A stretch of DNA of 64,000 nt, from NCBI RefSeq assembly GCF_030758975.1, contig NZ_CP132359.1, positions 4,339,528 to 4,403,527 of the forward strand, given 5' to 3'. This document shows positions 18,170 through 27,303 of this stretch, one piece after another. Under the pieces are notes generated by a model. It searched no databases. It saw only the letters and a program-made list of their open reading frames with translations, and was not told the origin of the DNA. This DNA comes from Bosea beijingensis. GTDB lineage: Bacteria; Pseudomonadota; Alphaproteobacteria; Rhizobiales; Beijerinckiaceae. The stretch's first letter is position 1; every line of letters begins with the position of its first letter. A program made the position numbers and the translations under genes.

Positions 18170-19072
18170 ATGTCCGCCCCTGCCATTCCCGTCCGGCCCG
18201 CATCGCCCGCGCTGGCGATGTTCCTCGCCCTGCTCGCCGGCGCGACCTGCATCGGCTTTTCCGGCATCTTCGTGCGCCTCGCCGATGTCGGCCCGGCCGC
18301 CGCCGGCTTCTGGCGCATGCTCTTCGCGCTACCGGTGCTGGTGGCCTGGACGGCGCTGGAGCAGCGCAGGCCGGCGAACGAGAAGATCGGTCGCGGCGCC
18401 TTCATCGCGGTCGCGCTGGCGGGCCTGACCTTCGGCATCGACGTCACGCTCTACAATGCCGCGCTCGGACACACGACGATCGCCAATGCCTCGCTGCTCG
18501 GCAATCTCTCGCCGGTCGGCGTCGTGCTTGGCGGCTGGCTTCTGCTCGGCGACAAGCCCTCGCGGCGCATCCTCGGCGCGCTGATGCTCGCCGTCGCCGG
18601 CGCGATCCTGCTGGTGCTGCCGAAATTCATCGGCACCGGGCAGGTCACCGGCAATCTCTTCGGCGACGGCCTCGCCTTCGGTGCCGCCCTGTCCTATGCC
18701 GCCTATATCCTCGCGGTGCGCCGCGCCCGCGACGGAGCCGGCGCCGGCTATGTCAGCCTCGTCTCCAGCGCGATCTGCGCCGTGTTCTGCCTCGTGGCCG
18801 CACTGGTGCTCGGCGAGCGGATCATTCCAATGAGCCTGCAGGGCTGGCTCGCAGTCGCGGCGCTCGGTCTCGTCTCGCATGCGCTGGGCCAGGGCCTGAT
18901 CACGCTCTCGCTCGGCAGCTATGGCGCCGGCGCCGCCTCGCTCGTCATGGTCTGGCCGGCTCTGGTCAGCGTGCTCGCTGCCTGGGCGCTGTTCGGCGAG
19001 CAGCCGACCCCGGTCCAGGCCTTCGGCGGCGTCGCCATCCTTGCCGCCGTATTGCTGGTCCGGCGCGGCTGA
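18170..19072 (+). CDS. EamA/DMT-family transporter
   Basis: This 300-aa membrane protein has about ten hydrophobic segments arranged as two EamA repeats (from about residue 10 and about 155), typical of drug/metabolite exporters of amino acids or small solutes. The ATG at 18170 is chosen; an in-frame TTG at 18155 is less likely. It diverges from the LysR gene across an AT-rich region (18004-18169) that must hold both promoters. Substrate unknown. Confidence 0.9.
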   Translation: MSAPAIPVRPASPALAMFLALLAGATCIGFSGIFVRLADVGPAAAGFWRMLFALPVLVAWTALEQRRPANEKIGRGAFIAVALAGLTFGIDVTLYNAALGHTTIANASLLGNLSPVGVVLGGWLLLGDKPSRRILGALMLAVAGAILLVLPKFIGTGQVTGNLFGDGLAFGAALSYAAYILAVRRARDGAGAGYVSLVSSAICAVFCLVAALVLGERIIPMSLQGWLAVAALGLVSHALGQGLITLSLGSYGAGAASLVMVWPALVSVLAAWALFGEQPTPVQAFGGVAILAAVLLVRRG

Positions 19073-19080
19073 TTCCGCGC

Positions 19081-19641
19081 TCAGGCCGCCGGCTTAACAC
19101 CATAGTGCAGGATCACGGTTCCGTTCTTGAGCGGACGGGCCGCGATTAGCGCATAGTGGCGCTTTTCCGTGTTCGGCTTGAACAAGGGCGTGCCCCGCCC
19201 GATCGTGACCGGCGCGACCGCGATCATGATCTCGTCGACGAGGCCGGCAGCCAAAAGCGACTCCGCCAATTCGGCGCTGCCGAAGACATAGATGTCCTTG
19301 CCGGCCTCCGCCTTCCGGCGCGTGATCTCACCGACGATATCCGCCGTCACCGTGGTGTTGTTCCAGTCGGAGCCGGTGAGGCTGCGTGAGGCCACGAGCT
19401 TCGGCAGGGCGTTCATGAAGACCTTGGTCTCGCCCTCCTCCTCGGCCGAGGTCCAATAGGCCTTCATGCCCTCATAGGTGACGCGGCCGAAGACCAGCAG
19501 ACCGGCCTTGCGGCCGAAATCGCTGCTGAGTTCGGAGAGCTCATCGCCCCAGGCATCGCCATGGAAGCCGAGATCCCATTTCTCCTTGCCCTCGAAGAAC
19601 CCTTCCAGCGTCATCAGATTCCAGACGATCACCTTGGCCAT
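19081..19641 (-). CDS. Dihydrofolate-reductase-family protein (RibD C-terminal type)
   Basis: This 186-aa protein belongs to the DHFR/RibD reductase superfamily: MAKVIVWNLMTLEGF at the N-terminus, LVFGRVTYEGM near residue 52 and KDIYVFGSAELAESLL near residue 120. Members often are YyaP/YwjB-like flavin- or NADPH-dependent reductases of unknown substrate; this is not the housekeeping FolA. It has a strong AGGAGG ribosome site and diverges from the HxlR regulator at 19742, which probably controls it. Confidence 0.88.
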   Translation of the reverse strand: MAKVIVWNLMTLEGFFEGKEKWDLGFHGDAWGDELSELSSDFGRKAGLLVFGRVTYEGMKAYWTSAEEEGETKVFMNALPKLVASRSLTGSDWNNTTVTADIVGEITRRKAEAGKDIYVFGSAELAESLLAAGLVDEIMIAVAPVTIGRGTPLFKPNTEKRHYALIAARPLKNGTVILHYGVKPAA

Positions 19642-19670
19642 CGCATCCTCCTGATATGTCCGGTTAAAAC

Positions 19671-19719
19671 CAGTTTCGATTTACAATCAGTTGCTGGATA
19701 GCGAAACTGATCTTATATT
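19671..19719 (+). promoter_or_regulatory. Promoter and candidate HxlR operator
   Basis: CAGTTTCG (19671-19678) and CGAAACTG (19702-19709) form a perfect 8-bp inverted repeat with a 23-nt spacer. A good sigma-70 promoter for the rightward HxlR gene, TTGCTG (19691-19696) with 17-bp spacing and TATATT (19714-19719), overlaps it: one half-site sits between -35 and -10. This favours autoregulation and control of the divergent reductase gene. Confidence 0.6.
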
Positions 19720-19741
19720 GCAAGCGGTTTTGGAGACGAGC

Positions 19742-20245
19742 ATGCGCGAGACCAGCCGTTCGGGCTGTCCGATCAATCTGACGCTGGAAATCCTGGGCGA
19801 TCGCTGGAGCCTGATCGTGCTCCGCGACATCATGTTCGGCAACCGCCGGCATTTTCGCGAGATGCTGGCGAAGTCGGACGAGGGCATCGCCTCGAACATC
19901 CTCGCCGACCGCCTGAAGCGCCTGGTCGAGAAGGGCCTGCTCTCGCGCCGCGACGACGCCACCCACAAGCAGAAGGCGATCTACAGCCTGACCGAGATGG
20001 GCATCGCGCTCGTCCCCGTCTTCGCCGCGATGGGTGAATGGGGCCGAAACTTCCTGCCGGTAACCGAGGAACTCTCGATCCGCGCCGAACTGCTGAGCGA
20101 AGGCGGCCCGGCGCTCTGGGAGCGCTTCATGCAGGAGCTGAGGCATCTCCATCTCGACGCCCCCAAGCCCGAGCAATCCGTGCTCGCCGAGCTGACGCAG
20201 GCCTATCGGGACGCGCTGGCACGGCGTCAGGCCATGGCGGGCTGA
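19742..20245 (+). CDS. HxlR-family winged-helix transcriptional regulator
   Basis: This 167-aa regulator starts at ATG 19742 after GGAG. It has the HxlR core: CPINLTLEILGDRW with a conserved Cys near residue 8, IVLRDIMFGNRRHF, then LKRLVEKGLLSRR and YSLTEMG. HxlR proteins usually respond to reactive electrophiles or ligands through the N-terminal Cys region and control a neighbouring oxidoreductase, here the divergent DHFR-like gene. Confidence 0.92.
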   Translation: MRETSRSGCPINLTLEILGDRWSLIVLRDIMFGNRRHFREMLAKSDEGIASNILADRLKRLVEKGLLSRRDDATHKQKAIYSLTEMGIALVPVFAAMGEWGRNFLPVTEELSIRAELLSEGGPALWERFMQELRHLHLDAPKPEQSVLAELTQAYRDALARRQAMAG

Positions 20246-20312
20246 AGCCCACCAGAACTTATCCCCGTATGCCGTAGCGACATCACACTGGTGCTCCGTC
20301 TAGGAGCCCCTC

Positions 20313-21455
20313 ATGCCGATCCTCCGCCCCTATGCCGATCGCGAACTGCGCGCCGCCCGGCTTCGCCTGTTGCGGCTACGCGACGAGCTTTGCCTGATCC
20401 GGCGCGACCACTTCTACCGCAAATACAACCCCAACCAGCCGCGCGTGCCCTCCGGCAATGCCGGTGGTGGGCAATGGACCAGCGGCGCGGGCGGAGGCGG
20501 CAGCTCCGGCGGCGGCACAGACGGAGGAGATCCGCTGTCTCCCGATGGCAGCTCGCTGGATGCCGATACCGGCTGGTCCTCGCTCGGCGAGGGTTGGAAC
20601 GAGGATGGCTCCATCTTCGAGCAGACCGTCACGGACGGCGAGGGCACGACGATCCGGTCGGAATACGCCGCCTCGCGCGAAGCCAGCTTCGACGAACGCC
20701 AGACCGTCATCCAGCCCGATGGCAACAAGACCAGCTTCGAGACGACCGGCAACGTCCAGTCGATCTATGACGGCGGCCCCGACGGCGACCTCGTTGCCCG
20801 TACGACCTGGACCGCATCCGGACCCGAGCCTGACGCGACAGTGCAGCCGGCTTTTGCGCCCCTAGTCGCCACGCCGACCATCATCACCGGCGGAGCTATT
20901 CTGTTCGGCTGGATGTCGCCGTTCAACGGCATCGACGGCCAGCAAGCCGTCATGGGCTTCAACGCCCGCGACTATCAACTGGGAGACGCCACAAGCGGCA
21001 AGCTCGACCTCAGCTTTTCCGGACGCATAGCGGAGGAACAAGCCGAGCTGGCTTGTCGGCGTTTGCCCGATGTCCGGGAACTGGCCGATCGTGCAGCCAA
21101 CGCGACCGGTTCTCCTGAACTCTACCCGTCACGAACTGTTTATGGAACGGATGTCCACACGCGCTTCGCGCAATATGTCAATGACCTGAACGACTTCCGC
21201 TTCCGAGCCGAACGATCATTTCTCAAAGAGCAGATTGAAGGAGTCGATAGCCAGAAAGTACCCTACGGGTATCCGCGGCCGATCCGTGTGGACGCTTATG
21301 AATATCGCGATGATGGCACGCTTTGCGTCTATGATCTCAAAACCGGTAAAGCCGGTTTGGCCGACAGGCGAGCTGATATCCTCGCCAATGCCATCAAGTT
21401 GGGGTTCAACTCGGTTCGACGGGTCATTGTCATGGAGGTAAGGCCGAGACAATGA
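20313..21455 (+). CDS. Polymorphic-toxin-like protein with PD-(D/E)XK-type nuclease C-terminus
   Basis: This 380-aa protein starts at ATG 20313 behind TAGGAG. The first 50 residues are basic, then comes a NPNQPRVPSGNAGGGQWT motif followed by a Gly/Ser-rich, acidic low-complexity linker; the same kind of motif occurs in phage head/MuF-type and toxin proteins of alphaproteobacteria. A short hydrophobic stretch lies near residue 190. The C-terminal domain has YGTDVHTRFAQ and then VDAYEYRDDG...VYDLKTG, giving a D327 / D341-x-K343 arrangement of a PD-(D/E)XK nuclease toxin. GC falls towards the 3' end. The next gene overlaps by 4 nt, as toxin-immunity pairs do. No secretion genes are nearby. Confidence 0.75.
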   Translation: MPILRPYADRELRAARLRLLRLRDELCLIRRDHFYRKYNPNQPRVPSGNAGGGQWTSGAGGGGSSGGGTDGGDPLSPDGSSLDADTGWSSLGEGWNEDGSIFEQTVTDGEGTTIRSEYAASREASFDERQTVIQPDGNKTSFETTGNVQSIYDGGPDGDLVARTTWTASGPEPDATVQPAFAPLVATPTIITGGAILFGWMSPFNGIDGQQAVMGFNARDYQLGDATSGKLDLSFSGRIAEEQAELACRRLPDVRELADRAANATGSPELYPSRTVYGTDVHTRFAQYVNDLNDFRFRAERSFLKEQIEGVDSQKVPYGYPRPIRVDAYEYRDDGTLCVYDLKTGKAGLADRRADILANAIKLGFNSVRRVIVMEVRPRQ

Positions 21456-22141
21456 CAACCAAGAAGCAGATCAAGACGCTGTTCGACCGACTGGTGGCTC
21501 GCAACGACGATCTTATCGTGAAAGATCATTACGTCTTCAAGGTGCCCTACCTCATGCTGAGGCCGATGCAGCATGTTTCCCGCTCTATCTCGATCGACCG
21601 CACGTCACGCGCCGATGATCCGAATTTTTTTTGGCATGTCGGGCATTGCTTCAGGCCTTTCGGCTCGCTGGGAGGTCTCGCTGCCGAATGGTTCGTGCTG
21701 CCCCGCGGCAAGCCGAGGCGGTGGTCGGAAACCGGTTTCATCGAAACGGCAGTCGAGGAGATCGAGACGAATATTCTGCCCATGCTGCGCCGCGTACAAA
21801 CCATCGAGGACATGTTTCGAATCGAGGGAGTGCCGCGATCTCATGAATATGACGGTTCGCTCAATCATTACGCACCCTATCGCCTCGCCATCGCGGTAGC
21901 CTTGGGGCGCTGGGACGAATCCCTCACCATCTACGGGGAGATCAAGGACTTCTATCTCCGCATGACGTCATGGCCGCGCCCCGATTACGAGAAAGCTTCA
22001 GAACTTGGCGCGTTGATCGCCGATGGAGACCGTGCTGGAGTCGCCTCCCTTCTCCACGGGTGGGAAGACGACTTCGTCGCCCGCAACGGCCTCGAAGACA
22101 TCTACGAGCGCACGCCCTTCCCGCTCGAACTCCAGCCCTGA
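21452..22141 (+). CDS. Hypothetical protein, candidate immunity protein
   Basis: This 229-aa soluble protein has no family I recognise. It overlaps the toxin-like gene by 4 nt (ATGA) and has the same lower GC. It lacks a signal peptide or membrane segment, as expected of a cytoplasmic inhibitor of a nuclease toxin. The sequence is rich in aromatic and charged residues (for example FFWHVGHCFRPFG near residue 60). Immunity function is inferred only from position and size. Confidence 0.65.
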   Translation: MTTKKQIKTLFDRLVARNDDLIVKDHYVFKVPYLMLRPMQHVSRSISIDRTSRADDPNFFWHVGHCFRPFGSLGGLAAEWFVLPRGKPRRWSETGFIETAVEEIETNILPMLRRVQTIEDMFRIEGVPRSHEYDGSLNHYAPYRLAIAVALGRWDESLTIYGEIKDFYLRMTSWPRPDYEKASELGALIADGDRAGVASLLHGWEDDFVARNGLEDIYERTPFPLELQP

Positions 22142-22145
22142 CCCC

Positions 22146-25100
22146 TCACTCCGCCGCCATGCGCGGCGCGGCCGGCTTCGACATCGCTTCCGCCGTCGCT
22201 ATCGCCGGCGCCGCGTGCTCCTCGATCGGCTCCCACTGGCTCTCATCCTCGGCCTTGCCGAAGAAGCGGCCGAAGAGCCAGGCCGTCGCCCGCGAGAGAT
22301 CGTCCATCACCATGTAGAAGGACGGCACGAAGACCAGCGAGAGCACGGTCGAGACGATCAGGCCGCCGATCACCGCGATCGCCATCGGCGCGCGGAACTC
22401 GCCGCCGTCGCCGACGCCATAGGCCGAGGGCAGCATGCCCGCCGCCATCGCGATCGTGGTCATCAGGATCGGCCGCGCCCGCTTGCGGCCGGCCTCGATC
22501 AACGCCGTGAAGCGGTCCTTGCCGCGCCCGACCTCCTCGACCGCGAAATCGACCAGCATGATCGCGTTCTTGGTGACGATGCCCATCAGCATGAGCAGGC
22601 CGATATAGACCGGCATCGACACGGCGTTGTTGGTCGCAAGCAGCGCGATCACCACGCCGCCGAAGGAGAGCGGCAGCGAGAGCAGGATCGTGATCGGCTG
22701 GAAGACCGAGCCGAACAGCAGGATCAGCACCGCCAGCACCAGCATCAGGCCGGTGGTCATCGCGGTGACGAAGCCCTGCACGACCTCGCCCTGGATCTCG
22801 GCATCGCCGGTCGCGGCGATCCAGACGCCATCAGGCAGGCCGACCTCCTTGACGATCTCCTGGAACTTGTCCTGGGCGGTGCCGAGCTCGAAGCCGCGCT
22901 TCAGGTCGGCGCCGATCTGGGCGCGGCGGACGCGGTCATAGCGGTCGATCGAGCTCGGGCCTTCGCCGAAGCCGATCTCGGCCACCGCCGTCAGCGGGAT
23001 CGAGACACCGTTCGCATTGGTCACGCGAAGCGCTGCTATGTTGCGCATGTCGGTGCGGGCGGCCTCGTCGAGCTGGACGCGGATCGGCACCAGCCGGTCG
23101 CCGGCATTGAACTTGGCGAGGTTGGGCCCGACATCGCCGATCGTGGCGACGCGCACGGCTTCCGAGATCGCCTCCGGCGTGACGCCGAGATTGGCTGCCT
23201 CCTCCAGCTTCGGCGTGACGCGCAATTCCGGCCGGCTCAGCGAGCCCGCGGTCGCGACATTGAGATAGCCGTCGACCTGGCGCATCCGCGCCTCGATCTT
23301 GGCCACCGCAGCGTCGAGCGCCTCACCGTCCTTCGACAGGATCGAGAAGGCCATCTCGCGCTCGCCGCGCTCGTTGACATACCAGGCGCGCACATCCGGC
23401 ACGCTGGCGAGCTTCTCGGCGATCGTGACCTTCAGCTCCTTCTGGGCGATGTCGCGCTCGGCCTTGGGCTTGAGCAGGATAAAGACGGAGGCGCGGCGCA
23501 CCTCGCGCTGGCCGGTCGGCGACGACCCGCCGAGCACGAAAACGTCGCGCACTTCCGGAATCGTCTTCAGGACATCGACGAGCTTGTCGGTGGTGACGCG
23601 GGTATCCTCCAGCGTCGAACCCGGCGGCAGCTCCACCGAGGCGACGACGCGCGAGGTATCCTCGTCGGGGATGAAGCCGGTCGGCAGCATCTGCGTCGCC
23701 TGGATCGAGCCGATCAGGAACATGAAGCCGATCACCAGCGTCGCATAGGCCGTGTTGAACGGCATGGTCCGCCAGCGCCCGGAACCGTCGAAGCGCGGGA
23801 AGAACGGCATGCGCCGCTTCTTCAGCGTGCCCTTGAGCAGGCCGACATAGCCACGCATGATCCAGCCATCCTTGGGATCGGCATGGTTGACGGGCTTCAT
23901 CAGATAGGCCGCCATCATCGGCGTGATCAGGCGCGCGACCAGGAGCGAGAACAGCACGGCGACCGCGACCGTCAGGCCGAACTGCCTGAAATACTGGCCG
24001 GCGACGCCACCCATGAACGAGACCGGCGCGAAGATCGCGACGATGGTCAGCGTGATCGCAATGACCGCAAGGCCGATCTCGTCGGCCGCCTCCATCGCGG
24101 CGCGATAGGGCGATTTGCCCATCTTCATGTGCCGGACGATATTCTCGATCTCGACGATGGCGTCGTCGACCAGGATGCCCGTCACCAGCGTGATGCCGAG
24201 CAGGCTGACGAGGTTGAGCGAGAAGCCCATCAGCTCCATCGCCCAGAAGGTCGGGATCGCCGAAAGCGGCAGCGCCACCGCCGTGATCAGCGTCGCCCGC
24301 CAGTTGCGCAGGAACAGGAAGACGACGAGGACGGCGAGCCCGGCGCCTTCCAGCAGCGTCTCCATCGCCGCCTTGTAGTTGCCGTAGGTATAGGCGACGG
24401 CGTCGTCGATCGGCGTGAGCTTGATGTCCGGGAAGCGCTTGTTCAGCTCCTCCACGCGCTGCGCCACGACATCCTTCACCGAAAGCTCGCTCGATCCCTT
24501 CGAGCGGAACACCGCGAAGGTCACGACCGGGCTCTTGTTCAGGCGGCCGAAGGCACGCGGCTCGGAATTGGAATCCTCGACGCGGCCGAGTTCCTTCAGG
24601 CGCACCTCGCGCCCGCCCGAAAGCGTGATCTTGGTCTCCGCGAGGTCCGCGACGGTGCGCGCGCCGGCGAGCGTGCGGATCGCCTGCTCCTGCCCGCCGA
24701 CCTCGCCGCGGCCACCGGCCAGATCGACATTGGTCGCGCGGATCTGGCGATTGACCTCGCCTGCGGTGATGCCGAGCGCGAGCAGGCGGTCGGGATCGAG
24801 CGAGATGCGGATCTCGCGATCGACGCCGCCATAGCGCTCGACCCGGCCAACGCCCTTCAGCCCCTGCAATTCGCGCGCGACGACATCGTCGACATGCCAG
24901 GAGAGCTGTTCCAGCGTCATGCCGGCCGAAGCCGCGCCATAGGTCAGGATCGACTGGCCCTCGACATCGATGCGCTGGATGATCGGCTCGTCGATGGTGC
25001 GCGGCAGGTCGGCCCGGATCTTGGCGATGGCGTCCTTGACGTCGTTGACGGCCCGGTCGGTATTGGTTTCCAGCCGGAACTCGATCAGCGTCAACGACTG

Positions 25101-25367
25101 GCCGTCGGTCAGCGTCGAGGTGACGTGCTTGACGCCGGTGATGTTCGCGACCGTGTCCTCGACGCGCTTGCTGACCTGGCTTTCCAGCTCGGCCGGCGCC
25201 GCGCCGGACTGCGTCACGGTGACGGAGACCAGCGGGATATCGATGTTCGGGAAGCGTGTGACCGGCAGCTTCGAGAAGGCGAGCAGCCCGAGCACGCAGA
25301 GCACGACGAAGAGCAGGATGGCCGGAACCGGCTTCCGGATCGACCAGGCGGAGAAATTGACGTTCAT
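22146..25367 (-). CDS. RND multidrug efflux permease (HAE1/AcrB family)
   Basis: This 1073-aa inner-membrane pump has the RND layout: 12 membrane helices, two large periplasmic loops and the proton-relay Asp pair in GILVDDAIVEIENI (TM4). It exports drugs or other hydrophobic compounds using the proton gradient, together with the adaptor encoded just upstream (12-nt gap). No outer-membrane channel gene is present, so a TolC-like partner must be elsewhere. Operon with tetR and the adaptor. Confidence 0.95.
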   Translation of the reverse strand: MNVNFSAWSIRKPVPAILLFVVLCVLGLLAFSKLPVTRFPNIDIPLVSVTVTQSGAAPAELESQVSKRVEDTVANITGVKHVTSTLTDGQSLTLIEFRLETNTDRAVNDVKDAIAKIRADLPRTIDEPIIQRIDVEGQSILTYGAASAGMTLEQLSWHVDDVVARELQGLKGVGRVERYGGVDREIRISLDPDRLLALGITAGEVNRQIRATNVDLAGGRGEVGGQEQAIRTLAGARTVADLAETKITLSGGREVRLKELGRVEDSNSEPRAFGRLNKSPVVTFAVFRSKGSSELSVKDVVAQRVEELNKRFPDIKLTPIDDAVAYTYGNYKAAMETLLEGAGLAVLVVFLFLRNWRATLITAVALPLSAIPTFWAMELMGFSLNLVSLLGITLVTGILVDDAIVEIENIVRHMKMGKSPYRAAMEAADEIGLAVIAITLTIVAIFAPVSFMGGVAGQYFRQFGLTVAVAVLFSLLVARLITPMMAAYLMKPVNHADPKDGWIMRGYVGLLKGTLKKRRMPFFPRFDGSGRWRTMPFNTAYATLVIGFMFLIGSIQATQMLPTGFIPDEDTSRVVASVELPPGSTLEDTRVTTDKLVDVLKTIPEVRDVFVLGGSSPTGQREVRRASVFILLKPKAERDIAQKELKVTIAEKLASVPDVRAWYVNERGEREMAFSILSKDGEALDAAVAKIEARMRQVDGYLNVATAGSLSRPELRVTPKLEEAANLGVTPEAISEAVRVATIGDVGPNLAKFNAGDRLVPIRVQLDEAARTDMRNIAALRVTNANGVSIPLTAVAEIGFGEGPSSIDRYDRVRRAQIGADLKRGFELGTAQDKFQEIVKEVGLPDGVWIAATGDAEIQGEVVQGFVTAMTTGLMLVLAVLILLFGSVFQPITILLSLPLSFGGVVIALLATNNAVSMPVYIGLLMLMGIVTKNAIMLVDFAVEEVGRGKDRFTALIEAGRKRARPILMTTIAMAAGMLPSAYGVGDGGEFRAPMAIAVIGGLIVSTVLSLVFVPSFYMVMDDLSRATAWLFGRFFGKAEDESQWEPIEEHAAPAIATAEAMSKPAAPRMAAE

Positions 25368-25379
25368 GCGCAGCGCCCG

Positions 25380-26561
25380 TCAGTTCGTCGCGACTGGCGT
25401 GACGATGTCGCCGTCGCGCACGAATGTGCCGGCGCGCGCGACGACCGTCTCGCCCTCGCTGATGCCGCTCGCGATCTCGGCGCGGCCATGGCCGACAAGC
25501 CCGAGCGTCACCGGCTTGGTCGTGACCTTGCCGTCCTTCACGGACTGAACGGTCGCGCCGGCGCGGTTATAGGTGATGGCCGAAAGCGGCAGGGTGACGG
25601 CGCGCTTGCGGCCGGTCTCGATGATCCCGCGCGAGAAGGAGCCGATGGCGACCGGCGGGTTGCCGTCGAGCGCGACGAGGACACGGCCGAGGCGCGAGGC
25701 CTTGTCGACCTCCGGCATGATCAGGCGGATCGTGCCGGCCAGCGCATCATTGGCACCTGCGGGGGTCACGGCGACGGCCTGCCCGAGCTTGAGCTTGGGA
25801 AGCTCGACCTCGGCGACCTGCGCCTCAAGCTCCACCGCGCCATCGGCGATGATCCGGAACAGCGGATCGGTCTGCGGCAGCATGCTCGCCATCGCGCCGA
25901 GCCGCGCCGTCCGCCGGCTGACGATGCCGGCGCGCGGGGCCTTGATCTCGGTGCGCGCCAGTTTGACCGCGATGTCCTTGCCTTGTGCCTGTGCCAGGGC
26001 GAGGTCGGCACTGGCGATCGCCAGCGCCTGCCGCGCCGAATTGGCGCGGGCTTGTCCGGAACGGGCAGCGGCGGCGCGCTGGTCGAACGTCTCGACGCTG
26101 GTATTGCCGCTCTCGCGCAGGGCCTTGGTCCGGTCGAAGGCATTGTTGGCCTGGACGAGATTGGCGTCGGCCTCGGCGATCTGGGCTCTGGCCTGCGCGA
26201 TCAGAGCCTCGGCACGGGCGATCTGGGCGTCGTTCTGCGACTTCTGAACCTCGAGCGTCGTACGGTTCAGCCGGGCGAGCACCTGCCCCTGAGCCACCTT
26301 GTCCCCCTCCTGCACCAGCAATTCGACGATCGCGAGCCCGTCGACCTCCGGTGCGACCAGGATTTCGTCGCGCGCGACGATCGAGCCGGAGACGACCACG
26401 CTCTGGACGATCTCGGTCGTCTGCGCCTGTGTCACCGTGACGGAAGGCCCGGCAGCCGCCGGCGCGGCCGGAGCGGCGGTCTGGGCCCGCAGCGGCAACG
26501 GCGCAGCGAGCAGCGCGAGGGCGATCATCGCATTCAGCGGAACGATCGAGCGAAGAGACAT
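25380..26561 (-). CDS. RND efflux periplasmic adaptor (membrane fusion protein)
   Basis: This 393-aa HlyD/AcrA-family adaptor has an N-terminal signal peptide (to about RAQ, residue 26), a Pro/Ala linker, a split biotinyl-lipoyl domain (VDGLAIVELLVQEGDKV and IKAPRAGIVSRRTA) around a long coiled-coil hairpin (about 105-190), and C-terminal beta-barrel and membrane-proximal domains. It bridges the RND pump and an outer-membrane channel. ATG 26561 gives a proper signal peptide; an in-frame ATG a few codons upstream is possible. Confidence 0.93.
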   Translation of the reverse strand: MSLRSIVPLNAMIALALLAAPLPLRAQTAAPAAPAAAGPSVTVTQAQTTEIVQSVVVSGSIVARDEILVAPEVDGLAIVELLVQEGDKVAQGQVLARLNRTTLEVQKSQNDAQIARAEALIAQARAQIAEADANLVQANNAFDRTKALRESGNTSVETFDQRAAAARSGQARANSARQALAIASADLALAQAQGKDIAVKLARTEIKAPRAGIVSRRTARLGAMASMLPQTDPLFRIIADGAVELEAQVAEVELPKLKLGQAVAVTPAGANDALAGTIRLIMPEVDKASRLGRVLVALDGNPPVAIGSFSRGIIETGRKRAVTLPLSAITYNRAGATVQSVKDGKVTTKPVTLGLVGHGRAEIASGISEGETVVARAGTFVRDGDIVTPVATN

Positions 26562-26626
26562 CGGAAAGGGTCCTGTTGCGGCCATCAGGCCAGACGGAAA
26601 TGGGGAAAGCCCGGCGGAAGCAGAAA

Positions 26627-27265
26627 TCACGACTGCGTCTCCGTTTCGGGCAGGAGCATGGTCTGCGAGAGCTGGCGCATGCCGGTGAAAAGCGTATCGG
26701 CGGCGGCGGGTACCTCGAAATTCGGGTCCATCGCCCGCCGGCAGAAGAAGCCGTCCGCCATCATCGAGATCGCCATCAGGAAGCGGCCTTCGTCGAGGCG
26801 CGGCGGCAATTCGCCATTCTCCTTGGCCTTGCGGATCGCCGCGGCCAGGCCCTCGATCACGGTGCCCTCGATATCCGCGCACATCCGCGCCATGCCCGGA
26901 TTGCGCGCGGCCTCGGCCCAGATCTGCACGGCGATCACCGCCTTCTCGCGCGGCTGCTCCACGAGATGCTTGCGGCCGAGCGCCTCGAGCTGATCGAGAA
27001 GCGAGCCGTTATCCGGGCAGAGTTTGCCGAAATCCTCCGCGATCAGGCTGCGATCGCGTTCGGTCATGCCCTCGATGATCGCGTCCTTCGAGGAGAAGTA
27101 GCGATAGAGATTGCCCGGGCTCATGCCAGCCTCAGCCGCGACATCCTGCATCGTCGCCGCATGGAAACCGGCGCGCGCGAAGACGCGCTCCGCCGCGTCG
27201 AGGATGCGGATATGCCGCTCCGACAGGGCGGACTCGGGCGACGATGCGGGAACCACGGGTGACAT
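26627..27265 (-). CDS. TetR-family repressor of the RND pump
   Basis: This 212-aa regulator has an N-terminal TetR DNA-binding domain (ILDAAERVFARAGFHAATMQDVAAEAGMSPGNLYRYFSSKDAII, split over about residues 20-63) and an all-helical ligand domain. It is first in a leftward tetR-adaptor-pump operon. A perfect 24-bp palindrome begins 14 nt upstream of its start, the expected site of autorepression, so pump expression is probably induced by a ligand of this protein. Confidence 0.94.
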   Translation of the reverse strand: MSPVVPASSPESALSERHIRILDAAERVFARAGFHAATMQDVAAEAGMSPGNLYRYFSSKDAIIEGMTERDRSLIAEDFGKLCPDNGSLLDQLEALGRKHLVEQPREKAVIAVQIWAEAARNPGMARMCADIEGTVIEGLAAAIRKAKENGELPPRLDEGRFLMAISMMADGFFCRRAMDPNFEVPAAADTLFTGMRQLSQTMLLPETETQS

Positions 27266-27279
27266 GAGAACTCGAAACG

Positions 27280-27303
27280 ATGAGAATGAACGTTCATTCT
27301 CAT
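27280..27303. promoter_or_regulatory. TetR operator, perfect 24-bp palindrome
   Basis: ATGAGAATGAAC (27280-27291) is followed directly by its exact reverse complement GTTCATTCTCAT (27292-27303), with no spacer. The core TGAACGTTCA is typical of TetR/AcrR-type operators. It lies 15 nt upstream of the tetR start. Confidence 0.85.

Noticed and set aside
20313..22141. Prophage remnant or insertion sequence
   Set aside because: Only the GGQWT-type motif hints at phage. There is no integrase, transposase, capsid, portal or flanking direct repeat.
22023..26993. A 1656-codon open frame on the plus strand
   Set aside because: It is antisense to the RND pump and adaptor genes, which have full family motifs. 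Its product is low-complexity Arg/Asp/His-rich, an effect of high GC.
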